Assembly: GCA_003164255.1 (NCBI GenBank)
Contig: PLST01000582.1
Location: 1,983-7,110 of the forward strand
Source of the DNA: Acidobacteriaceae bacterium
GTDB lineage: Bacteria > Acidobacteriota > Terriglobia > Terriglobales > Acidobacteriaceae
Direction of reading: 5' to 3'
Length of the DNA stretch: 5,128 bases
This document shows, piece after piece, positions 1-4,277 of the stretch (positions are counted from its first letter, which is position 1; every line of letters starts with the position of its first letter). The notes beneath the pieces were generated by a model. That model saw only the letters and a list, made by a program, of their open reading frames with translations, ran no database searches and was not told the origin of the DNA. The translations under genes were made by a program, and so were the position numbers.

Positions 1-2
1 AC

Positions 3-200
3 AGCCGGCCGGGAGGCCAGCGCTACGTCGCACGGATGTTTTCAGGGCAGATCATTCACTACGTTCAGGCACTAGGTTCAGGACGACAGCGGTTTTCCAG
101 CTATGAACTTCAGAGACGGGACACTAGCTCTGCACGACAGGAAGACTTTTACGAACGACCTCCGGCGGCTCATGCGCAGCCGCCAGGTGAGATTCTGTAA
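3..200 (+). CDS. Possible C-terminal tail of an upstream gene (partial, unrecognised)
   Basis: The frame beginning at base 3 stays open for 65 codons from the window edge to a TAA at 198-200, ending 17 bases before the cupin start codon. The other two forward frames stop at 73-75 and at about 104. The peptide is polar and Arg/Gln-rich (it contains MFSGQIIHYVQALGSGRQRF) and shows no domain I recognise. The close spacing to the cupin gene would suit an upstream operon partner. Third-position GC bias is weaker than in the ars genes, so this may equally be non-coding DNA that is open by chance. Confidence 0.22.
   Translation, partial: SRPGGQRYVARMFSGQIIHYVQALGSGRQRFSSYELQRRDTSSARQEDFYERPPAAHAQPPGEIL
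164..184. repeat. GC-rich perfect inverted repeat upstream of the cupin gene
   Basis: GGCGGCT at 164-170 and AGCCGCC at 178-184 are perfect reverse complements separated by 7 bases. The hairpin would end 33 bases before the cupin start codon. No T-run follows it, so it is not a normal intrinsic terminator. It could be an mRNA leader structure or chance in GC-rich DNA. Confidence 0.35.
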
Positions 201-217
201 CACTCCAGGGGAAACTG

Positions 218-559
218 ATGAAAGAAAGCGGAGTAGTCTACACAGCCAGCGACGCCACATCCACATCCACCCCCGAGCTTGGCATGGTGCGCCAGGTGCT
301 GGCTTACAATGCGCAGTTGATGCTGGTTCGCCACAACTTTACGAAGGGCTGGGCCGGCGCTCGTCACAAGCATCCTCACCACCAGATGGTCTATGTGGTG
401 AAGGGCCACATCGTTTTTGATGCGGAAGGCAAGAGCTGGGAGTTGCGCGCGGGCGATAGCGTGGTGGTCGACGGGGATCTGGACCATCAAGCCTCGGCGC
501 TTGAAGATTCCGAGGTGCTGGACATCTTTACCCCCTATCGCGAAGACTACGCCAAGTAA
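218..559 (+). CDS. Small single-domain cupin protein, KdgF-like
   Basis: A 113-residue one-domain cupin. Cupin motif 1 lies at residues 47-63 (AGARHKHPHHQMVYVVKG) and supplies His50, His52 and Gln56 as likely metal ligands; Gln replaces the usual Glu. Motif 2 lies around residues 79-90 (AGD followed by His90), giving the fourth ligand. The stretch VLAYNAQLMLV, the run ALEDSEVLDIFTPYREDY near the C-terminus and the overall length resemble the KdgF group, whose characterised members open unsaturated monouronate rings during pectin or alginate breakdown. I recognise this resemblance from memory, so the substrate is not established. No signal peptide is visible, so it should act in the cytoplasm. 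The start is supported by AGGGGA at 207-212, five bases before the ATG. The VOC gene follows after 39 bases on the same strand and may be co-transcribed. No uronate pathway genes are visible in the window. Confidence 0.85.
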   Translation: MKESGVVYTASDATSTSTPELGMVRQVLAYNAQLMLVRHNFTKGWAGARHKHPHHQMVYVVKGHIVFDAEGKSWELRAGDSVVVDGDLDHQASALEDSEVLDIFTPYREDYAK

Positions 560-598
560 TACGCTGGTGCGTCGTCGATCCAGGAGGTTGGGTTACAC

Positions 599-1423
599 AT
601 GAGATCTCGTTTCGCTGCATCACTCGCACTGGCAATACTCTCCGTGAGCGCCTTTGCGCAATCGCCCGTCATCAACGGCATCGCGCACGTTGCCTATCGC
701 GTCAGCGACCTCGACAAGGAAGTCGCCTTCCTTCAGAAGCTTGGCTATCAGGAGTCCTTCGGATTTACCGATGCTGCCGGCAAAACCACTGAGGTTTTTA
801 TCAAGATCAACGACCGCCAGTTCTTTGAGGTCTATCCCCAGACCGACCCCGCGCAGAAGCTGGGCTGGATGCACGTCTGCTACGAGTCCGGCGACATCGA
901 CGCGCTCTACTCCATGCTCGTCGCCCACGGCCTCAAGCCCACGCCCGTGCGCAAAGCCGGCGCCGGCAACATGCTCACCACCATGAACGATCCCGAAGGC
1001 CGCACCACCGAGTTCACCCAGTACATGCCCGGTTCCCGCCACACGCTCGACAAGGGATTGCATCTGGGTGACCATCGCATCTCCGATGAGCTCCTCGGCT
1101 TCTCGCTTCCGGTTCCCGATCTCGATGCGGCCAGAAAGTTCTACACGGCCGGCCTCGGATTCGATGCCCGCGACGGCAAGAACGGCCTACGCCTCACCAT
1201 CCCCGGCGCTCCCGACGCACGCATTCAAATTCGCTCCGCCGCTGCCGCTGCCACGCCCGCAACGCTCTTCAGCGTGCCCGATGCCGCCAAGGCGCTTCAG
1301 CAACTTCAGGCCGCGGGTCTCGAGCCAAAGCAGGACCGCAATCGCGTCCTCGTCAGCGACCCCGATGGAAATGTTCTGGCCTTTGTAGCCCCGCGCACAG
1401 ATGAAGACACTCCAGCTCAATAA
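599..1423 (+). CDS. Exported VOC-family (glyoxalase/dioxygenase fold) protein with two VOC domains
   Basis: A 274-residue protein. Residues 1-20 form a signal peptide (basic start MRSR, hydrophobic core, AFA before Gln21), so export to the periplasm is likely. Two VOC modules follow, at about residues 25-142 and 164-265. In the first, His30, Glu77, His92 and Glu138 fall at spacings compatible with the two-His/two-Glu metal site of glyoxalase-type proteins. In the second (GFSLPVPDLDAARKFYTAGLGF, then SDPDGNVLAFV) the equivalent positions are not His or Glu, suggesting a structural or degenerate half. Many VOC proteins have unknown substrates, so no reaction is assigned. The start has AGGAGG at 582-587, a strong but rather distant (11 bases) ribosome site. 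It follows the cupin gene by 39 bases. Its 3' end faces a leftward small gene, with no clear terminator between them. Confidence 0.85.
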   Translation: MRSRFAASLALAILSVSAFAQSPVINGIAHVAYRVSDLDKEVAFLQKLGYQESFGFTDAAGKTTEVFIKINDRQFFEVYPQTDPAQKLGWMHVCYESGDIDALYSMLVAHGLKPTPVRKAGAGNMLTTMNDPEGRTTEFTQYMPGSRHTLDKGLHLGDHRISDELLGFSLPVPDLDAARKFYTAGLGFDARDGKNGLRLTIPGAPDARIQIRSAAAAATPATLFSVPDAAKALQQLQAAGLEPKQDRNRVLVSDPDGNVLAFVAPRTDEDTPAQ

Positions 1424-1498
1424 GGCAGGAGTTCGCCCACGTACAGTTCTTCATCCGCGGAGTGAAGGTCTCCAGGTTCAGGCGGGCAAGCTCGGCAA

Positions 1499-1693
1499 TC
1501 AGTGGTGCGCGATGTGCTGCTCCATGGCTTTTTCGTGCACTAGCAGCTCAGCCAGTACCTTCTCAGGGCAGATGTGGTGCGCTTCCACCCCATCCAGTTC
1601 CTGTTCGCTCTCAACGCAGGAAGCCACCGTAATAAAGCAGTCCAGGCAGCGCGTGTTGTAACTGCCGTTATCGTTTTGGGTGCGGTTATACAT
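1499..1693 (-). CDS. Small Cys/His-rich conserved-type hypothetical protein
   Basis: A 64-residue leftward ORF with ATG at 1693-1691. It contains Cys16-x2-Cys19, Cys26, the pair His39-His40 and Cys42 (RCLDCFITVASC, then EAHHICPEKVLAELL), a pattern that could bind zinc or form a small treble-clef or knuckle. The Cys and His residues are separated by a Glu-rich helix-like segment (residues 28-38). It resembles short uncharacterised Acidobacteriota proteins with an RCL-C-ITIAS-type opening and a conserved HxC, but this is recall and not a search. No classic Shine-Dalgarno is close to the ATG; GGAT lies 3 bases upstream and GGAG about 14. No function is assigned. It is convergent with the VOC gene and lies downstream of the leftward membrane-protein gene, from which it is separated by a terminator. 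Confidence 0.55.
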   Translation of the reverse strand: MYNRTQNDNGSYNTRCLDCFITVASCVESEQELDGVEAHHICPEKVLAELLVHEKAMEQHIAHH

Positions 1694-1729
1694 AGGATCC
1701 GGGGGTGCTCCAAGTGTCCTACGATCCTA
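1693..1729. repeat. Inverted repeat spanning the start of the 64-residue gene
   Basis: TAGGATC at 1693-1699 and GATCCTA at 1723-1729 are perfect 7-base inverted repeats with a 23-base loop. They overlap the start codon and leader of the leftward small gene. They could pair in its mRNA leader, but the long loop makes chance occurrence a serious alternative. Confidence 0.25.
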
Positions 1730-1759
1730 GCCCCAGTCGATTTTTCCCGGTCGTGACTC

Positions 1760-1781
1760 ACATCACCCGCGCATGTGATGT
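1760..1781. promoter_or_regulatory. Perfect inverted repeat ACATCAC-N8-GTGATGT, candidate operator
   Basis: ACATCAC (1760-1766) and GTGATGT (1775-1781) form a 22-bp dyad in the gap between two leftward genes, 67-88 bases upstream of the ATG of the 64-residue protein. The arm and spacer lengths suit a dimeric regulator. The half-site order (TCAC then GTGA) is opposite to a CRP/FNR-type site. No T-run follows on either strand, so a terminator is unlikely. Which regulator, if any, binds is unknown. Confidence 0.35.
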
Positions 1782-1812
1782 CTCGCCCGCAACTTCTTCC
1801 TCGCAATCGCCC

Positions 1813-1833
1813 AAAAACTTTCGCCACGCGAAA
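1813..1833 (-). terminator. Intrinsic terminator behind the leftward membrane-protein gene
   Basis: Read on the minus strand, TTTCGC (1833-1828), loop GTG and GCGAAA (1824-1819) form a 6-bp stem, followed after one G by TTTTT (1817-1813). It begins five bases after the stop codon at 1839-1841. Position, stem and T-run all fit a Rho-independent terminator. The stem is short with three A-T pairs, so strength may be modest. Confidence 0.6.
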
Positions 1834-1838
1834 ATCGT

Positions 1839-2123
1839 TCAATCCGTCAGTCCCTGGTTCGGGTTGCGCCGCAGTTGCCAGCACGTACTCTCACCGCTTT
1901 GGGGGAAAAGCGAAATCGAGCAGGCCTGGTCCAGCGTGCCCAGGTAGTCATATTCCGACTTGCGCCCTTTCAGCGGAATCGTCACATACCGGTTGACGGT
2001 GACCTTCGATTGCGGCGATCCGCGCAGATGGTAAACGGTCAGGTCGCCCGCATACAGCACCAGAAACACGGCTGCCAACCCACCCGCCACGCGCAACAGC
2101 CATTTCAACAAGAATAGAAACAA
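1839..2123 (-). CDS. Small single-pass membrane protein of unknown function
   Basis: A 94-residue leftward protein. Residues 2-25 form one hydrophobic segment with a positive patch (KW, R11), giving an N-terminal membrane anchor or uncleaved signal. The remaining 65 or so residues are probably periplasmic, with two cysteines (Cys68 and Cys81) able to form a disulfide. Notable segments are GSPQSKVTVNRYVTIPLKG, KSEYDY, SISLFPQSGES and CWQLRRNPNQ near the end. I recall similar short proteins in Acidobacteriota genomes, with conserved AGD, RGSPQS and LFPQSG-CW-LRRNPNQ blocks, none with a known function. The start is TTG at 2123-2121, supported by GAAAGG (minus strand, CCTTT at 2131-2135) seven bases upstream. 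It follows the eutB-like remnant with a three-base gap and is followed directly by a terminator. Confidence 0.7.
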   Translation of the reverse strand: MFLFLLKWLLRVAGGLAAVFLVLYAGDLTVYHLRGSPQSKVTVNRYVTIPLKGRKSEYDYLGTLDQACSISLFPQSGESTCWQLRRNPNQGLTD

Positions 2124-2126
2124 GGC

Positions 2127-2333
2127 TCAGCCTTTCTCGAGCATCCTCGGCGTTGCCTTCAACGCCACGCCGGTCAGTTGCCTCCGGCTCGCTTCCAATA
2201 GAGTACCTGCCAATTCCGCGGCAGCCTGCTGCGGCCCCAGCCCCTCGCTGCGCAACGGCGTTGCTTTTGCAGGCAACTCCCGCAGGCTGCCAAAGGTGGT
2301 ACGCGTATTGCCGATGGAATGGGCGAAGCTCAT
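2127..2333 (-). pseudogene. Probable 5' remnant of an ethanolamine ammonia-lyase large-subunit gene
   Basis: This 68-codon leftward ORF begins MSFAHSIGNTRTTFGSLREL and continues PAKATPLRS, closely resembling the N-terminus of EutB (in E. coli FGNVYQFKDVKEVLAKANELRSGD, followed by LAGVAA and an EERVAA segment). After the Arg-Ser the match breaks down. About 23 residues of unrelated sequence follow, then LTGVA. The adjacent frame reads EGNAEDARERLSL, which again resembles the family's next segment, suggesting an insertion plus a frameshift. Full EutB is about 450 residues, so nearly all of the enzyme is missing and no eutC is present. EutB family resemblance is from memory and rests on about 30 residues. 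It could instead be a small expressed ORF leading into the membrane-protein gene three bases downstream. The ribosome site at its ATG is weak. Confidence 0.4.
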
Positions 2334-2384
2334 GCAACTGGTTTTAGCCTATCCGAGTTTCAGGGGATTCCGCGCGGCCAGTGG

Positions 2385-2768
2385 TTAGGATTCAACCAGG
2401 GAAGCTACCGGAGCGGGTCGCGGCGCACCTTCCGGCATCACCAGCTTCTGCGGCGCGCAGCAGGCGCGATCGAGCTTTGCGCGGTCGGCCTCCATCTGCC
2501 GGTCATTCTTGAGGGCCGCCAGCGCAGCAGCAAGAATCGAAGCCGCCGCCTCATCGGCCTGCGGCACCATCCGGTAGTGCATCCACTTGCCCTCGCGCCG
2601 AGCGGTCACCAGGCCGGCCCTGCGCAGATAGGCCAGGTGCCGCGAAATCTTCGGCTGACCCTGGCGCAGAATCTCAACAAAGTAGCAGACGCACACCTCG
2701 CGCCCGCCAATCAGGTTGAGCAGGCGCAGCCGCGTAGGGTCCGCAAGGGCAGCAAACAGCCCGGCCAT
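2385..2768 (-). CDS. arsR: ArsR-family As(III)-responsive transcriptional repressor
   Basis: From the ATG at 2768 this is a 127-residue winged-helix repressor of the ArsR/SmtB family. The sensing motif REVCVCYF holds Cys26 and Cys28, matching Cys32 and Cys34 of E. coli ArsR; the third E. coli cysteine (Cys37) is Val31 here. The recognition helix is QPKISRHLAYLRRAGLV (residues 38-54), followed by the wing TARREGKWMHYRM. An extra C-terminal tail (about residues 88-127) contains adjacent Cys103-Cys104, which might add an As(III) ligand. An in-frame GTG at 2795-2793 would add nine residues (VIRGSKSAD) and lies exactly where transcription should begin, so a leaderless start is possible. An apparent upstream ATG at 2837 lies above the promoter and is unlikely. 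It is divergent from arsM-arsC-acr3 and should repress both directions, releasing DNA when arsenite or antimonite binds. Confidence 0.93.
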   Translation of the reverse strand: MAGLFAALADPTRLRLLNLIGGREVCVCYFVEILRQGQPKISRHLAYLRRAGLVTARREGKWMHYRMVPQADEAAASILAAALAALKNDRQMEADRAKLDRACCAPQKLVMPEGAPRPAPVASLVES

Positions 2769-2801
2769 GTCCGCCGATTTTGACCCTCGAATCACATTTT
2801 C

Positions 2802-2829
2802 ATTATATCCGCATTGACAAATATGTAGA
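2802..2829 (-). promoter_or_regulatory. Leftward arsR promoter
   Basis: On the minus strand the -35-like TCTACA (2829-2824) is followed after 16 bases by a perfect -10 TATAAT (2807-2802). The expected transcript start is at about 2795, which coincides with the in-frame GTG codon of arsR. It overlaps the second operator-like sequence and interlocks with the rightward promoter, so one bound repressor could block both. Confidence 0.6.
2805..2824. promoter_or_regulatory. Second ArsR operator-like site (O2)
   Basis: Read on the minus strand, this 20-bp element matches the operator at 2838-2857 at 15 of 20 positions, including the ATATTTG left arm and the GCG-ATAT right arm. It is a poorer palindrome by itself. 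It covers most of the arsR -10 and the arsM -35. Its centre is 33 bp, about three helical turns, from the centre of the first site. Binding by ArsR is inferred. Confidence 0.45.
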
Positions 2830-2842
2830 CGGGGCATATATT
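2814..2842 (+). promoter_or_regulatory. Rightward arsM-arsC-acr3 promoter
   Basis: A perfect -35 TTGACA (2814-2819), a 17-bp spacer and the -10 TATATT (2837-2842) make a near-consensus housekeeping promoter. Transcription should start near 2849-2851. The -10 lies inside the 20-bp operator palindrome, so a bound repressor would occlude RNA polymerase. The short leader makes the upstream ATG at 2856 an unlikely start for arsM. Confidence 0.75.
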
Positions 2843-2857
2843 TGCTTAAGCGAATAT
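2838..2857. promoter_or_regulatory. ArsR operator palindrome (O1)
   Basis: ATATTTGCTT followed directly by AAGCGAATAT is a 20-bp inverted repeat with a single mismatched pair (2843/2852). AT-rich imperfect dyads of this kind over the -10 are typical ArsR/SmtB operators. It overlaps the arsM -10 and the expected transcript start. The regulator is inferred to be the adjacent divergent ArsR. Confidence 0.65.
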
Positions 2858-2870
2858 GAGGCGCTGGAAA

Positions 2871-3743
2871 ATGACTACAGAAGCAATCGCCCAGAATTCA
2901 GACAAAGAGTCCGTGCAGAAAACCGTTCAGGAAAAGTACGGCGCCGCCGCCCGCCAGGTACGCGACACAACGACGTCCGCCTGCTGCACTCCGGCCTTCT
3001 CCTGCTGCGATCCCATCACCACCAACCTCTACGGCGATGCAGAAAAAGGCGCGCTGCCCGCCAAGGCAGTGCAGGCCTCGCTCGGTTGCGGCAACCCCAC
3101 TGCTCTTATCGAACTCAAGCCCGGAGAAACGGTTCTCGATCTCGGTTCCGGCGGCGGCATTGATGTGCTGCTCTCTGCCCAGCGCGTAGGGCCCACCGGC
3201 AAGGCCTACGGCCTCGACATGACCGACGACATGCTCGCCCTTGCCCGCGAAAATCAGCGCCAGGCTGGCGTCGAGAACGTCGAATTTCTCAAGGGCGAAA
3301 TCGAAAACATCCCGCTCTCCGATAACTCAGTCGACGTCGTCATCTCCAACTGTGTCATTAACCTCTCCGCCGACAAGGAACGCGTTCTCCGCGAAGCCTT
3401 CCGCGTGCTCAAGCCCGGTGGCCGCTTTGCCGTTTCCGATGTCGTCGCCCGCGGCGAAGTGCCCGATGCGGTACGGGAAAGCATGGCGCTCTGGGTTGGC
3501 TGCATCGCCGGAGCACTCGAAGAAAACGAGTACACCGCCAAGCTGGCGAAGGCAGGTTTTACAGCCATCTCGGTCGAGCCCACACGAATCTACTCCATCG
3601 AAGACGCCCGCCGCTTCCTTGAAGATGCAGGCATCGACGTAGATGCAATCGCTCCTAAGGCTGAGGGGAAACTGATGAGCGCTTTCGTCCGCGCCACCAA
3701 GCCGTCTCTCTCCTGCTGCGGCCCAAACTGTTGCGCAAGCTAG
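2871..3743 (+). CDS. arsM: Arsenite S-adenosylmethionine methyltransferase
   Basis: A 290-residue class I SAM-dependent methyltransferase that adds methyl groups to As(III), giving methylated arsenicals, in the cytoplasm. SAM-binding motif I is VLDLGSGGGIDVLL (residues 88-101), followed by GLDMTDDML (114-122), GEIENIPL (142-149) and the VLKPGGRFAVSDVV strand (179-192). The three cysteines conserved for As(III) binding in ArsM are Cys73 (SLGCGNP), Cys161 (ISNCVINLS) and Cys211 (WVGCIAGAL). Extra adjacent pairs lie at Cys38-39, Cys45-46, Cys282-283 and Cys287-288. The chosen ATG at 2871 has GAGG at 2858-2861. The in-frame ATG at 2856 would add five residues but lies inside the operator, only about six bases from the expected transcript start. 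First gene of the operon; arsC follows after 24 bases. Family assignment is very secure. Confidence 0.95.
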   Translation: MTTEAIAQNSDKESVQKTVQEKYGAAARQVRDTTTSACCTPAFSCCDPITTNLYGDAEKGALPAKAVQASLGCGNPTALIELKPGETVLDLGSGGGIDVLLSAQRVGPTGKAYGLDMTDDMLALARENQRQAGVENVEFLKGEIENIPLSDNSVDVVISNCVINLSADKERVLREAFRVLKPGGRFAVSDVVARGEVPDAVRESMALWVGCIAGALEENEYTAKLAKAGFTAISVEPTRIYSIEDARRFLEDAGIDVDAIAPKAEGKLMSAFVRATKPSLSCCGPNCCAS

Positions 3744-3767
3744 CTCAGGATAGTGAAGGATCAGCAC

Positions 3768-4265
3768 ATGCAAAAGCCCTACAACGTCCTCATCCTCTGC
3801 ACAGGCAACTCCGCGCGCAGCATCATCAGCGAGGCGCTCTTCAATACGATGGCCGCCGGCCGCTTTAAAGCCTATAGCGCCGGCAGCCATCCCACTGGCA
3901 ACGTAAACCCATTCGCCATCGAACAGGTGCGCGCGCTCGGCTATCCCGTCGAGAACCTGCGGAGCAAGAGCTGGGACGAGTTTGCTGCCCCCGGCGCGCC
4001 TGCGCTCGATTTCGTCATCACCGTCTGCGACAAAGCTGCCGGTGAAATGTGTCCACTATGGCCCGGTCAGCCCATCACGGCGCACTGGGGCTTTCCCGAT
4101 CCCGCTGCCGTTGAAGGAACCGACGACGAAAAGCGCGCGGCCTTCGCGCAGACTGTCCGTCAGATACGCAATCGCGTGCAGCTCTTCCTGAATCTGCCTC
4201 TCGAAACCCTCGACAGCCTCTCCGTCGAAAACAAGATGCGCGCCATCGGCCAGCAGCCGCTTTAA
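3768..4265 (+). CDS. arsC: Arsenate reductase, low-molecular-weight phosphatase-fold type
   Basis: A 165-residue cytoplasmic enzyme that reduces As(V) to As(III) using a thiol relay. The phosphatase-type loop CTGNSARS holds nucleophile Cys11 and Arg17. Asp111 in FPDP is the likely general acid. Resolving cysteines are Cys87 (TVCDKAAGE) and Cys95 (EMCPLWPG), corresponding to the Cys82/Cys89 pair of the thioredoxin-coupled S. aureus and B. subtilis enzymes but with seven instead of six residues between them. The C-terminal region after residue 140 is helical and family-typical. The ATG at 3768 has AAGGA at 3756-3760, seven bases upstream. An in-frame GTG at 3753 would add five residues but has no properly placed ribosome site. 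It lies 24 bases after arsM, and its stop codon overlaps the ribosome site of acr3, indicating one operon whose product feeds the exporter and methylase. Confidence 0.94.
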   Translation: MQKPYNVLILCTGNSARSIISEALFNTMAAGRFKAYSAGSHPTGNVNPFAIEQVRALGYPVENLRSKSWDEFAAPGAPALDFVITVCDKAAGEMCPLWPGQPITAHWGFPDPAAVEGTDDEKRAAFAQTVRQIRNRVQLFLNLPLETLDSLSVENKMRAIGQQPL

Positions 4266-4270
4266 AGGAG
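4264..4270 (+). promoter_or_regulatory. Ribosome binding site fixing the TTG start of acr3
   Basis: AAAGGAG at 4264-4270 overlaps the arsC stop codon (4263-4265) and sits seven bases before TTG 4278-4280. Its quality and spacing select the TTG as the acr3 start, because the first in-frame ATG lies inside transmembrane helix 1. Confidence 0.8.
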
Positions 4271-4277
4271 CCGCCCC

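Noticed and set aside
41..82. Three TTCAGG copies (41-46, 64-69, 77-82)
   Set aside because: Spacing is irregular (23 and 13 bases) and the word is short, so this is probably chance and not an iteron or repeat array.
103..420. 105-residue rightward open frame overlapping the cupin start
   Set aside because: It overlaps the well-supported cupin gene in another frame, has no recognisable domain, and lacks a placed ribosome site.
620..1075. 151-residue leftward open frame
   Set aside because: It lies fully antisense to the VOC gene and arises from the GC-rich third positions of that gene.
1540..1884. 114-residue leftward open frame
   Set aside because: It runs through the intrinsic terminator and overlaps the 64-residue and membrane-protein genes; composition looks non-coding.
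2319..2783. 154-residue rightward open frame
   Set aside because: It is antisense to arsR, whose domain assignment is certain.
2856..2858. Upstream ATG as the arsM start
   Set aside because: It lies in the operator and about six bases from the expected transcript start, with no ribosome site; ATG 2871 has one.
3327..3890. 187-residue leftward open frame
   Set aside because: It is antisense to arsM and arsC, both with complete catalytic motifs.
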